Positions 43,180 to 54,960 of a stretch of DNA of 64,000 nucleotides are shown here, one piece after another; positions within the stretch are counted from its first letter, which is position 1, and each line of letters starts with the position of its first letter. The position numbers and the translations under genes are program-made. The notes under the pieces are model-generated. The model saw nothing but the letters and a program-made list of their open reading frames with translations. It searched no databases and was not told where the DNA came from. Source of the DNA: Acorus gramineus (taxonomy: Eukaryota > Streptophyta > Magnoliopsida > Acorales > Acoraceae). The stretch is taken from the NCBI GenBank assembly GCA_030737835.1, contig JAUJYN010000022.1, positions 836,712 to 900,711 of the forward strand, given 5' to 3'.

Positions 43180-45494
43180 ATGATATTCCACCCTTGCTAA
43201 TTATTGTACATGTTTCCCCGCATCTTGGTTATGCGCCCTGGAGGAACTCTGAAGAGTTCATGACATTTGAGTTGTAGAGATGTGTTGTCGGCGGATCCGA
43301 GTGGATCATATGCGTATGGATAGGCTGTTCTGTCCCCCTCGTTGGATCCGGTAGAGACTACCCCAGCGTTAGAAAAGCCGTCCTTTGGAGGACCCACATC
43401 AGTAGGCGCCTCCCGATATTTGTGACGGACTGTGCTTAAGTTGTGGGTGGAGACCGAGCGGCCTACGGAGTGGTGGAGAGACTATCGGTGGACCAAGGGT
43501 GACCAACAGCCTAGTCAGTCCCAAAATCCTATGTCACCCGTGGTAGGGTGAGGGTGAGGGTGTAGTGGGTTGGCGATGAGCGACCTACTGGATTTGTGAA
43601 TGGATGATTATCAGTCCCAATAGCCTATGTCACCCATTGATGGGTGAGGGTGAGGGTGTGGTGGTTCGGCGAGGTACGAACCACCGGATTATGTTGTTAT
43701 GTCTTAGAGGCTGGATAAATAATGGAAATATTGGTAAATATTGTCTGTGATGCATGGGTTGTGCTGTTCACTGAGCGTGTGGCTCACCCCTCGCATATGT
43801 TTTCCCCAGTGGTCACTGAGCCTGAGCTAGAGCCGGAGCAGCAGTTGGAGCTTTCCGAGGGATTCCTTCAGTAGCGGAGCAGCGCCACGTTCTGCGAGTG
43901 CCAGAGGTTATCAGTATCCCTTCTTGACTGTATGTATTTGATTTCCGTGCTTGGCACGTGTTTGTATATGTTCAGTTGTATTTGTGTATATTGGCTCTCA
44001 CAGGACAGATGATTGAGTATCGAGTCTGTAGAATGTTTATTTACAGATTCAGTCTTTTGCTTCCGCATTTGGTGTATATATCATGTCAGCCCCTTTGTTG
44101 CATGTGTGTCATTCTAGTTGTTTGTGTATGATATATTATTGACCTCCTGTGTAGATTCTGATATTATATATACACTTGCCGCGTCCCGGGGACGGTCGCC
44201 CTGGGGCGTGACACGCGCGCACCGCCAGCTCCGCCCCGCGCGCACTCCGCGCGCACCGCCAGCTCCGCCCCGCGCGCACTCCGCGCGCACCACCAGCTGC
44301 CACACCGCGCGCACGCCTGCCTCTGCCCAGCGCCCCGCGCGCACGCCCCACAGCGGTGCCCAGCGCCCAGCGCCCAGCACCCTCGGCCAGCACCCGGTAC
44401 CCGCGACCCAGCGCCCAGCGCTCTGCGCCCAGCACCCGGGACCCTCACCCAGCGCCCACGCGCACGCACGCGCAACACGCGCCCAGCGCGCCTGCCAGCC
44501 TGCCCACGCTGCTGCCCGCGTTGCCTGCCTGCGCGCGTCGCCGAGTGGCCCGAGCACCGCTCGCCTGCACGCCCAGGGCACTGCCCGCCTGATGCCCGAG
44601 CGCCCCTGCCCTGCACGCCTGCGCGCCCAGCCTGCCAGCCCGGCCTGCCAGCGCGCACAGCCACTACCCGCAGCCAGCCTGCACCGCACGCTTCCCTCTG
44701 CACCCCCCGAGCGCACGCCCGCGCGCGCACCCGCGCGCACGCGCTCGCGCGCCCAGCAAACTGGTGCACCTGCTCCCAGCCTACCCGAGCTAGCCCTGCC
44801 AGCCTGCCCAGCGCGCACGCCCAGCCCTGCTGGCCTCCAGCGCCAGCCGAGCGCCCGCACGCCCAGCCCTGCTGGCCCCCAGCACCGCCCGAGCGCACGC
44901 ACGCGTGCACGCCCGCGCGCACGCGCGCGCGCCCGCGCCAGCCACTGCGCCTGCACCACCCTGCGCTGCTGCCCTGCCCGAGACAGCAGCCTGCCAGCCC
45001 GAGCTGCAAGCCTGCCAGCCCGAGCTCCTCTACCACCCACCTCCGACCACCACCACAGCCTCCGACCGCCTCCCACAGCCCTCCGACGGCCACCCACCGC
45101 CGCCAACCTCCACCCAACCCCATTTCCACCCTCCTAGCATACATCTAGGCAAGAAAGAGAGGAAAAAGAGGCTTACCAAGGGGAGGAAAGGAAATCCGGT
45201 TGCTCTCCGCGCACCGAAACCTCTCCCAAAAGGTTTCCAACGCCCGGATCTACCTCCACCACCGAGATGGCTCAAATCAGGGACGAAGAGAGGGCGGACG
45301 GACGGCCAAAACTCGCCGGAATGGGGATTTGAAACCACCGGGGTGTAGATCGGGACCCGATCTACACCTCCTAGGTTTTAACTTTTAAGCTTTGAGGGGT
45401 CTAAGGGCCTCAAATGGAAGAAAAACGGAGGAGAGGAGAGAGAGGGCTCAAGGTAGGGGATGATGAATAGTGCCAGGATATTTTTAGCTTTCAC

Positions 45495-45501
45495 TTATAT
45501 A
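45495..45501 (-). promoter_or_regulatory. LTR TATA box of A2 3' LTR
   Basis: The minus strand reads TATATAA at the same offset from the LTR start as the box at 41378. Confidence 0.5.
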
Positions 45502-45764
45502 TCAAGTCACTTAAAATACCCGGATACGCCACAGAACTGCGAAATTTCAGAAACGTTACCGGAATTCAACGAAATTTTCGTGAGAGGCCTAAAACGGCAC
45601 CAGGACACCAAATATGCAGTTAGATTTCCAATCGGAGTCCTCTAACTCAGGACGATAGCTAACAGTCCAAAAATTAGCGGTACCGATCGAAAACCGAAAA
45701 AAACGAAAAACTGCCAGAACGCTCCAACGGTTACCAGCAGGCTAAAAGTGACACATATATAACA

Positions 45765-45777
45765 TTCTTCCCCCCTT
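45765..45777 (-). promoter_or_regulatory. Polypurine tract of A2
   Basis: The minus strand reads AAGGGGGGAAGAA directly before the 3' LTR (45764). Confidence 0.9.
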
Positions 45778-45809
45778 AGGAAATTTTGTCCTCAAAATAT
45801 GCAAAAACA

Positions 45810-46345
45810 TCTAGGAGGGGAAAAGATGCGTCACACCTGGCATCCTTGAGCTCCCAAGTGTCCTTGACACCGGAACGGTGCTGCCATCGCACCTCGACCA
45901 ACTAGACGGTCTTGGTGTAGAGCCTCCTCACGCGGCGGTCCATAATCTCAATCGAATGCTCCACGAATGACTGTCCGGCTCAGAGACGAGCGGCTCGAAC
46001 GGGATGACGTGAGCAGGATCGCGGACACACCCTTACCCAACTGCGAACCCACCACTCCAAGACGGAGAGGTAAGAATTGGCGCTGAGGTGAGCCTCCGAG
46101 TAAAACTCCAGGAAGCTCTCCTCGCAAGAAGGGGACCACTCGAACCGGACATCTTTCCAAGTAAGGCGGTTAAGAGGAACAACTATCTTCGAGAGTCCCT
46201 CGTCAAGCTTCCTACAATAACCCGCCAAACTCGGGAAGCTCCGAATCCTTGCGGGGTTCGACGGCCTACGCCAATTCGACATAGCAAGCGTCTTGCCCGG
46301 GTCCACAGATATGCCTTTACCAGAAAACACTCAGCCCAAAAGGCC
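45810..46345 (-). pseudogene. RT C-terminus and chromodomain remnants of A2
   Basis: The minus strand reads [21 protein letters not shown] and [15 protein letters not shown] in the first part, then jumps to the integrase-tail and chromodomain remnant (about 45990-45810). The junctions are the same as in A1: the catalytic RT core, RNase H and integrase core are missing. Frameshifts are present. Confidence 0.75.
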
Positions 46346-46359
46346 TTAACCACCAACCA

Positions 46360-47107
46360 AAACTCACACTTGATCTTTCATCCATCTGATGCTTCCATGG
46401 TATCCCTTGCCTGGGAAAAGAAACCTTGGGAGAGCAGCATGAGGTCCCAATATAGGATACCCCGACAACCAAACAAGGAACACGAAGTACCCTAGCTCGG
46501 GTCTCAACGCTGACCTCACGCGGCCCCTTAAACCAGAAAAGGAACACTAGCGGAAGACATCATTTTAAAGAACACCACTAACCGCACTTGATCACCTACA
46601 TCTAGATGATCACCCACCGATATCCTTCAACATCCATCTCAAGACCGGACCCAACCTCCGTGGGAATGGTCGAACAGCAATTTGGGTCACGAGGTGACGC
46701 GTCTTTGTCTCATCCACACCCTCACTCCCATCAGGAGACATATTGGGACTTTGGGAGAGACTTAGACTGCTCTCTACCCCTGGTCCACCGGTAGCCTCTC
46801 CCCGCTCCGTAGCTCGCCTGGTCCTCTGACCGGGAGCCTGTCTAACGCCGGGGCTGTACTACGCGGATCCAACGAAGGGGAGAGCGATTCCACGCTCGCG
46901 ACACCATCCATTAATCCATTTCCGGGTTAGCCCCTACCTGACACACTCCCACGATCAGTACCCCTCCGACTGCATCGGCGGTACCTACGGATGAGAGCCT
47001 CCTGCCAGGACGGCTACAACCCGGCCTCTTTAACTCGAACAACCACACTCATTACCCGCTCAACGAGATAATACACACATGCTTAATAGCAATCAACACA
47101 CATATAT
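46360..47107 (-). repeat. LTR-derived block inside A2
   Basis: Non-coding, homologous to 11870-12600 in A1, with one 120-bp module (46412-46530) next to the RT remnant and family-B LTR motifs next to gag. Confidence 0.75.
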
Positions 47108-48431
47108 TCATAGGGAGCTAGGGAACAAAACATTACCTCGAACCATGACGCCCGAAACCTGCGCCTCCTCAGCCGAAAGCGCTGCAACCCTGCCTTGAGC
47201 AAACTGCGGCAGAGGAGCAGGAGCACGCCCCGCCGGCTGCCACTGCTGAGGTAGCACACAGGGTCGGCCAGCATCAGGGCAATTGTATCTGATATGCCCG
47301 ATGCGCTGACAATGGAAACAGCGCCGCCTCTCCGGCTGCACGGACTGGATGGGCACTGCTGCAATGGGTGCTGGATCCCATAGTGGCACCGCATCTGCTG
47401 GAGGAGAGGCAGCCGCTGACTGCTCGAAGCGGGGCCTCTTCCTCTTGCGCTGCCCCTGGTCCCGACTCCCGGAAGGACCCTGATCTGCAACAGGGGTCGG
47501 AACCCCTACGATGATCCCGAGGTCTCGCTCGACTGTCTTCGCCCGAGACACCAAGTCCGAGAACCTCGAGAAAGCCTGGGAGGAGACATGCACCCGAATG
47601 GCGCTGCAGAGACCAAGCTCGAAACGGCGGCACCGCGCCTCTTCGTCCATCACCAAAGCTGGAGCGAATCTGGATAGCCTCGTGAAGCGCGTGGAGTAGT
47701 CGGCGACAGACATAGAGCCCTGCGTCAACCGCACAAACTCCTGCACCACGATCTGCTGCGCCGAGAACGGGAAGTACTCCTCCAGGAAATACCTCCGGAA
47801 TCCTGCCCAAGAAAGCTGCTCCACTCCCTCTGGAATGTCCACCACTCGGGTAGCCCACCAGTCGGCAGCGCTACCCTTCAGCATGAAGGTGGCCAGAGAG
47901 ACTCGCTGGCGATCGGTGCAAAGCATGGTCGAGAAGATCACCTCCACCTCCATCAACCATCGCTCTGGGGCAAGGGGATCCGCCAACTGGCCATAGAACT
48001 CGGGAGGATGGAGCTTCAAAAGGCTGCGAGGCCACTCTGCTGCACCGCGCTGCAGCCTCTAGTCCAACCTCCCTCGCCAGGGGATCCTGAACCCTCGCCG
48101 CTGGAATCACCACGGGGACTGGGGGTACTTCGGGTACCACAGACGGATCTGCTACCAAGGGGACCTGTGGAACTGCATCACGGGCCGCCCTCAGCTCCCG
48201 GATCTCCCGCGTCTGCTCTACCAACACTCTGGTCTGGGCCTCCAGTGCCTTGATCCGAGTCTCCACCGAATCCGCTATCCGAGCGAACGCACGTTCCCGT
48301 GCGGGAGGCTCCTGCGCCGATCCTGGCCTCACAGCCGTGGACTCTCCAGTAGCATCCTCGCCTCCGGTAGGTCCGGAAACCTCCAAAGGTCGAGAGGGAC
48401 CATGTCCGCGCCGTCCTCCACGAGGAGACAT
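47108..48431 (-). pseudogene. gag: Gag of A2, frameshifted
   Basis: The ATG at 48431 (MSPRGGRRGHG) matches the starts of the other gag copies. The first frame stays open past the N-terminal coiled region. Two one-base deletions near 48055 and 48020, compared with A1 and the intact copy, shift it. The rest of gag is open in another frame ([27 protein letters not shown], zinc knuckle [14 protein letters not shown]) and ends at 47108 just after VMVRGN, where the LTR-derived block begins. A1 is cut at the same point. Confidence 0.85.
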
Positions 48432-48532
48432 ATCAGCAATCCTAAGAAAACCAGACACTAGGATCAGAATACTCATATCAAAATCCTAGGACTCATCTCT
48501 ACGAAAGAAGACTATTGGCTCTGACAGGACCA

Positions 48533-48545
48533 GGCTCTGATACCA
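48533..48545 (-). promoter_or_regulatory. Primer binding site of A2
   Basis: The minus strand reads TGGTATCAGAGCC, six bases from the 5' LTR end at 48552. Confidence 0.92.
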
Positions 48546-49772
48546 ACCTTTTGTCACGCCCCGGGCGTCCCCGAGACGCGGCAAGTGTATATAAAATATC
48601 AGAATCTACACAGGAGGTCAATAATATATCATACACAAGCAGCCAGAACGACACACAGACAACAAAAGCAGGGCTGACATGATATATACACCAAATGCGG
48701 AAGCTAAAGACTGAATCTGTAATCAAAACACACTACAGACTCCATACATAATCACATGTCCTGTGAGAGCCAATATACATACAAAGACATCCAAATACAA
48801 CACAAACGCGTGCCCAAGCACGGAAAATAATACATACAGGCACAAGGGATGCTGATAGCCTCTGATACTCGCGGGACGTGGCGCTACTCCGCTACTGATG
48901 AAGTCCCTCGGGGAGCTCCTCCTCCAGATCCGACTCAGATGACACTGAAGAAAAATATTGTGCGAGGGGTGAGCCACACGCTCAGTGAACGGCACAACCC
49001 ATGCATCACAGACAATATTGACCACAACCAGATAATTCTTAACATCCACAACCACATTACCATAGCCACAAATAACAACAATTCCTCAAACTAGTGGGTC
49101 GCTAACGCCAACCCACTACACCCTCACCCTCACCCTCAATGGGTGACCAAGGATATTGGGACTAATCAAAATCCAATCACAAATCCGGTGGGTCGCTTCC
49201 GCCAACCCACTACACCCTCACCCTCACCCTCAAGAGGTGACCAAGGATATTGGGACTAACTACACCAATCCAGCAGGTCGCTATCGCCAACCTACTACAC
49301 CCTCACCCTCACCCCTCAACAGGAGTGACATAGGATATTGGGACTGACAATCATCCATAGACAAATCCAGCGGGTCGCTCATCGCCAACCCACTACACCC
49401 TCACCCTCACCCTACAACGGGTGACATAGGCTCTTGGGACTGACTAGGCTGTTGGTCACCCTTGGTCCACCGATAGTCTCTCCCCACTCCGTAGGTCGTT
49501 TGGCCACTCCCATGTTCAGACAGTCCTTCTACCAAATCAGGAGGCGCCTACTAATGGGAGCCCCTGCACGGGACAACCTATCTAACGCTGAGGTAGTCTC
49601 TACACGGATCCAACGAAGGGAACAGAACAGCCTATCCATCGCATATGATCCACTCGGATCCGCAGACAACACATCATAACAACACTAATGTTCTGAATTC
49701 CTCAGAACCCACCAGGGCGCATAACTACGATGCGGGGAACATGCATAAGGTTATAACAAGGGTGGAATATCA

Positions 49773-49895
49773 TTGGGGGAAAGAAACTCGGGAGGGCAGC
49801 GTGAGTTCCCGTTATAGGACACCCCGACAACCAAACAAGGAACACGGTGTACCCTAACCCGGGTCTCACCGCTGTCCTCGCAAGGCCCCTCCCCT
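49773..49895 (-). repeat. 120-bp module, single copy
   Basis: Same core and ends as the copy at 40213-40335, at the same LTR position. Confidence 0.8.
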
Positions 49896-50204
49896 ATAAT
49901 ATTCACTATAACATGCAATTTAACAAATACTAGCATTTAATTTAATAAATAAACTAATAGGGCACATGCATCGGTCGGGCTTCCTAACATGGAACCAGGG
50001 AACATGCTGCATGGCTCATACACATATCCTAAGGGTGCAAGTCCCTAACATGCAAGGTCTAGGGTAACATGCATTCTACAATTAAATCATGCTCGCATGA
50101 TATACATATTACACATGCCAATATATCCATGGTGCCCCAGGAGAGGTCGGTATACGCCCAAGTGCGTATAACACCTCTCTACTGGGTTGGATTGTCCCAC
50201 TCAC

Positions 50205-50240
50205 CAAAGTCCGGGTCGTCGCGCGACCGTCCGTCTAGAT
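50205..50240 (-). other. Putative 36-nt LTR microexon
   Basis: CTTGCAG-type acceptor side and GTGAGT donor, exactly 36 nt, reads LDGRSRDDPDF, with CTA for the Leu codon. The matching terminal frame is 48892-48944. Confidence 0.5.
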
Positions 50241-51189
50241 CTGCAAGACAGGCATTTATACGGTGAGTAAAATCCACAAACCCCAAAATACCCAAAAATA
50301 CATTAAACATACTCTAAAAATACCCCATACTGGGCAAACGTACATACGGCACGTACGCATGCTAGCCCGAGCACTCCAGCTCACTCCCGCACCACCGGCA
50401 ACCACCCGCACGGCCGCCTGACCCCTCGGGTGCGCCGCCGCGCCTCAGCCCGCGCGCCCAGGCGCCGCCGGGCCCCTGCCCGCCGCCCTGGACCCGCAGC
50501 CGAGCCACCCGGTGCACCGCGCCCACTGCGCTCCGCCGCAGCAGCCCGCGCGCACCCCCGCGCACCCCGCGCACACCACGCGAGCACGCCGCACGCCCCG
50601 CGCGCCCAGCGCCTCGCCCCGCGCGCACCCCGCGTGCACCGCCAGCTCTGCCCTGCGTGCACCGCCAGCTCCACCCCGCGCGCACTCCTCGCGCACCACC
50701 AGCTCCCACACCGCGCGCACGCCTGCCTCTGCCCAGCGCCCCGCGCGCACGCCCCACAGCGGTACCCAGCGCCCAGCGCCCCAGCGCCCAGCACCCTCGG
50801 CCAGCACCCGGTACCCGCGACCCAGCGCCCAGCGCTCTGCGCCCAGCACCCGGGACCCTCACCCGGCGCCCACGCGCACGGACGCGCAGCACGCGCCCAG
50901 CGCGCCTGGCAGCATGCGCCCAGCGCGCCTGCCAGTCTGCCCACGCTGCTGCCCGCGTTGCCTGCCTGCGCGCGTCGCCGAGTGGCCCGAGCACCGCTCG
51001 CCTGCACGCCCAGGGCACTGCCCGCCTGATGCTCGAGCGCCCCTGCCCTGCACGCCTGCGCCCCCAGCCTGCCAGCCCGGCCTGCAGCGCGCACAGCCAC
51101 TACCCGCAGCCCGGCCTGCCAGCGCGCACAGCCACTACTTGCGCGCACGTCCTGCACGCACCCCGCTCGTTGCCAGCGTCCGCGCTCCC

Positions 51190-52206
51190 GCGCGCATGCG
51201 CGCGCCAGCATGCCCGCCTGCGCCCGCCAGTGCCCTTCTGCGCGCGTGCCTGTGCAGGCGCGCGCAGATAGACCCCTGCGCTCGCCCAGCCATCCTTAAC
51301 CCCTTTTTAACCCCTTTTAACCCCTCCCCCACACTTCTCACTCACCCTAAACCAATTACCTAGCATGCATGACCTCCCAACAACCCCTTAAGCCATGAAA
51401 AACCAAGAAAAGAAGGGGAAGAGCTTACCTAGGGAGGGGGAATGAAAGGGGGTGATTCGGGGGCCCTCGATGCTCCCGCGACCACCTCAACCACCACCAC
51501 CACTACCACCACCTCCACAGCCCTCCTCAGCCTTCTTTGGCTGCAAATCAGGGGGGGAAAAGACATGAGAGGGTGCTTGAGAGAGGAGAAACCACAACAA
51601 CAACAACACATGCACAAACTCACCTTCTTGTGCTTGCACCTCCTCTTCTTGCTCCATCTTCTTCTCCTTGGCATAAAACCAAACACTTGGGGAGAAAGAG
51701 AGCCATAAGAGATGGAGGAAAAGTGTTCCACGAGTTGGGAGAGAGGGGGAGAGAGAGAGAGGGCAAAAAGGTCTTTTTCATGCCCAAATAGTGCCTAGGG
51801 GTGACCTTAAGGGGGTGAGGTTAGGGTTAGGCTCACCCACTGACATAACAAATAACCAAAGGTTTCTTCACCCATAAGCAAGGTGGGGGTAAGGTTACCC
51901 AAGGTCACCACATCCCCAAAATATCTCACATTATTCGACCCACCAGGAACTCTCAAAACCCGGATGCGATTCGGAACTGCATATTTTTCAAAACGTTACC
52001 GGAATTCGATGAAATTTTTATGGGTAGTACTAAACGGTACCAGAATCCATAATATGCAGTTAGATTTCCAATCAGAGTACTCTAACTCCTGCAGGTGGCT
52101 AAAAACCAAAATTTTAGCGACTCCAATCGAAAAAGAGAAAGGCCATGAATGACCCAGATGTGACCAAGGCTTAACCGAAATGGCTCCAAATGACACAGGC
52201 ATAACA
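51190..52206 (-). repeat. Family-B 3' LTR of B2, proximal part
   Basis: It ends GCATAACA at 52206 next to the polypurine tract. It shares with the family-B LTR at 285-6519 the TGTGTCATTTGGAG start, the GGTGGT-rich stretch and the CTAGCATGCATGACCTCCC block. An ATG at 51566 opens a Val-rich frame that meets TAG at a donor-like GGTAAGC near 51428. The border with A2 is approximate. Confidence 0.65.
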
Positions 52207-52219
52207 TTCTCCCCTCCTT
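52207..52219 (-). promoter_or_regulatory. Polypurine tract of B2
   Basis: The minus strand reads AAGGAGGGGAGAA next to the LTR at 52206. Confidence 0.8.
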
Positions 52220-52229
52220 AGGAAATTTA

Positions 52230-53680
52230 GTCCTCGAAATTTAAGGAAACCCAAAGGGAAGACCGAATGTAGCAAGTATCACGCATAGATCTTTTGTTTC
52301 CAAGTGGTCTATGCACCAGACTGGCGCTACCGACACACTCTAATCAAAGGAACGGTCTTAGCGTGGAGCCACTTCTCATGCTGGTCCTTGACCTCGATCC
52401 ACTGCTCCACGAACGACAAATCCAGCTCGAGGATGAGACGGTCGAACGGAGTGACATGAGCAGGATCTTGGACATAACGCCTCGGCCATGAGACAAGGAC
52501 GACGTCGTGGCATGAGCCAGCTGTGGGGGAAAGGCTACATGACAAGCCACCTCCCCAACCCACTCAATGATGAGAAACAGTCCCATTGAAGAGCCAACTC
52601 AGCTTGCCCCGAACGTCGAAACAGAGGATGCCCTTAAACTGGGACACCTTCAAGAAAACATGGTCGCCAAACCTGAAGGTAAGCTCCTGGCGACGATGAC
52701 CTGCGTAGCCCTTCTATCGGTTCTGGGAGGTGCAGATGCACACATGAACCAACCTGGCCACTGCAAGGTCAAATAAATAACTTGTGGCCCCTCCAACTGG
52801 CGCTCCTCAACCGTCCCAACACAAGGGAGGTATAAAACTGCGCCTGTAGAGTGCCTTTCACAGATCCATCTGGATGCTCGAATGGCAGTCGTCTTGCAGG
52901 CATACCCCAACAAATGGGTGGTGCCTCACCCAACTGCCCTCATCATCGAGCACGCAGGCACTTAGCATGTCCTCCAAGGTCTGAATCGTCCCCTTCATCT
53001 GGCTGTCCATCAGCGATGAAACGCTATACTTAAATGGAGGCTCGCGCCAAAGCCTGCCAAGGCTGCGCCACAACCTCAAAGTAACCCTCGCGTCTCAACC
53101 GAAAATAGCGCCGACCAGAGTGCCATGAAGATGAACAATCGCGAAGGTGAAAACCCACGTCAAAGCGTCCAGAGACTCAATCAGTCGGATTAGGGAGGGA
53201 AGCGCGGACTTAGTCAGTCGGTCAATGATCACCTAGATGGCGTCGTGACCCGAACGTGACATTAGCGAGTCCGCAATAATTTTTGATAACCCACTCCTAC
53301 GTCCACTGAGGAATCTCCATGGACTGACGCTTTCCAACGCGATGATGATTCTCGAACTTTGCCTGAGGGCATGCCAACCTGGGGAAACAAGGTCACCCAT
53401 ATCGTCCTTTTTTTTCCATTGCACCACTAGCAATCTCAATGAAGACTACCCCAAAGTAGTCCACGGAAGCCCAATAAAACTTTTGAGATCCACGAAGGCA
53501 TCCGGCGCATTCGTCAACCCCGACGGCAGTACTTAAAACTCGTAGTGCCTGAACGGTCACGAAAGGCCATCTACGGGATGTCCAACTCCCGGATCTCTGA
53601 CTTGTGGTACCCTTGTGCGAAGATCGATCTAACAGCAGACACCCTCTCCCAGAGCTGGTCAAATAGATCATTAATTCACA
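52230..53680 (-). pseudogene. Decayed pol of B2 (RT, integrase, chromodomain)
   Basis: Right to left, shifted frames show: an RT piece (IRELDIP, GHYEF, GLTNAP, about 53660-53500), integrase N-terminus (FENHHRVG, MEIPQW), core (GHDAI and IDRLTKSA near 53240; TIQTLEDMLSACVLD near 52975) and the tail with chromodomain (RGKLSWLFNG, YVQDPAHVTPFD, LSFVEQWIEV, about 52620-52330). Many stops and indels, with internal deletions in RT and RNase H. Tekay-like. Confidence 0.75.
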
Positions 53681-53689
53681 GCAAGGGGA

Positions 53690-54845
53690 ATCTGATCTTC
53701 AACCCTCACGGGAAGATCAAAACAACCCTTGAACAATTAAGTCCAGATTCTGCTCCTCAAGCATGGCTGGCGGTCATGATAACACTTACACGCTTGGTAA
53801 GCCGCTCAACCGCACTTAATCCACAAGACACGCAATAAGGGGGGTCTTCGAACCTCGACAATGCCTATGCGATGTCATCTATCTGATAAGGCGGTTGAGT
53901 CCCATCACGAACGCTAGCATCGCGTCTCCTCGTTTACGACCCATGTGGGGGCAAAACGCGACAGTATCGTGAACTGTGCTTCACATGCCGCCACCGACAG
54001 GTCACCCTACCATAACCATTGGAACTCCAGCATCCTGCACTCAATGAGCAGATTCATCACGGGGAGTCCCCGCTCTCGATATCATCCAATAGCACTCTCC
54101 CGGTGTGGCCTCTATCTGGTAGCCTCCCAAGCCCACTATCTCTGCCATATGGGCGCACCAACAAGCATAGTATCTGGGAGCACCTCATAGGGCTCTAGCC
54201 TCAACCGGCAGCTACAACGCACAATGATATATCGAAGCGACTCCAGATGCCACTATGGAACCCAGTCCACAAGCAATCGCCCACCAAGCTTCAATAGGAT
54301 GTACCCAATCCCGATCGTACGCATCACCACCCGCTACAGCACCTTCCAAGTGAGAGGAAAACTCAATCATTAATAGATGCTTCAAAGGTATTCCTTGACT
54401 GGGAAAAGAAACCTTGGGAGGGCACCCTGAGGTCCCGATATAGGATATCCCGACAACCAAACAAGGAACACGGAGTACCCTAGCCCGGGTCTCAACGATG
54501 ACCCCGCAAGGCCCCTTAATCATGAGTAGGAAGGCTGGAAGAAGACATCACCCCTTAATGAGCAATACTCCACATCCTCAACACTTGAAACTGGCGCCGC
54601 ACGCGAACTCCATGGTTACCATCAATACCGATGTACGGGAAAGAAGCTCCATTTTTGAGACGCAATCCATACCTTAGAAATTGCGACCAATTCATCATTA
54701 TCACACTACTAGGCTAGAATCTCCTACCCAAGCCTTAATCCCGCAACAAGGGATCCAACAACTGACCCTGCTCAGCCGACCCAGTCGACAACTTAAGGGT
54801 GGGTCCAGGGGGGTCATGTCCACGTCAATGGATGCGAGGAGGCAT
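53690..54845 (-). pseudogene. Gag-region remnant of B2
   Basis: An ATG at 54845 starts MPPR as in the other gag copies, then meets a stop within a few codons. The rest is too decayed to follow as gag. One 120-bp module lies at 54400-54518, beside sequence homologous to the flank of the module in A1 and A2. Confidence 0.5.
54400..54518 (-). repeat. 120-bp module in B2 internal region
   Basis: It has the core GTTCCTTGTTTGGTTGTCGG and GGGGCCTTGCGGGG...CCCAAGGTTTCTTTTCCC ends. It shows that the internal module predates the split of A1, A2 and B2 internal regions or was exchanged between them. Confidence 0.75.
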
Positions 54846-54942
54846 GTCAACAACCTAAGATACACTTCTAAAACAAGAGTACTCAGATGACAATCCTACG
54901 ACTCATCATCTATACGACTAGACTTAGGCTCTGACAGGACCA

Positions 54943-54955
54943 GGCTCTGATACCA
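54943..54955 (-). promoter_or_regulatory. Primer binding site of B2
   Basis: The minus strand reads TGGTATCAGAGCC next to the 5' LTR start at 54961. Confidence 0.9.
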
Positions 54956-54960
54956 ACTTT

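Larger units (their letters stand above)
41114..44213 (+). mobile_element. Solo LTR, family A, inside A2's LTR
   Basis: It starts TGTTATATATGTGTCAC and ends GGGGCGTGACA, 3100 bp. The flanks are CGTGC (41109-41113) and CGCGC (44214-44218), a 5-bp duplication with one C-to-T change, as expected from CpG decay. TATA box 41378-41384; palindrome 41514-41534; donor CCTTG|GTAAGC at 41702/41703; GC-rich tract (about 41880-42380); 36-nt unit (42529-42564); module pair (42878-43179); GGGTGA repeats (about 43540-43670); acidic frame (43810-43874). Confidence 0.88.
38997..45764 (-). repeat. 3' LTR of A2, split by a solo LTR
   Basis: It starts TGTCACGCCCCGGGCG and ends ATATAACA at 45764 next to the polypurine tract. 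Without the insertion (41114-44213 and its 5-bp duplication) it is about 3.66 kb. It carries four GGGTGA-type units (about 39540-39880), one module (40213-40335), the 36-nt unit (40647-40682), the acidic frame (39337-39389), a GC-rich tract (about 40800-41110 continuing 44214-45000), the palindrome (45345-45365) and a TATA box (45495-45501). Confidence 0.85.
38997..51190 (-). mobile_element. Non-autonomous Tekay-like element A2
   Basis: The left LTR (element 3' LTR) is 38997-45764, with a plus-strand solo LTR inside. The internal region is 45765-48551. The right LTR (element 5' LTR) starts at 48552 and merges into family-B LTR sequence at about 51130-51200, losing its U3. The internal plan is that of A1: frameshifted gag, LTR-derived block, RT and chromodomain remnants, polypurine tract. 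The right border is approximate and lies in GC-rich repeats. Confidence 0.8.
48552..51190 (-). repeat. 5' LTR of A2, truncated at U3
   Basis: It starts TGTCACGCCCCGGGCG as the other LTR of A2 does. It contains the acidic frame (48892-48944), GGGTGA units (about 49090-49430), one module (49773-49895), the 36-nt unit (50205-50240) and a GC-rich tract (about 50350-51130). It does not reach its own U3 and TATA box: the sequence passes into family-B LTR DNA. It therefore lacks its promoter. Confidence 0.75.
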
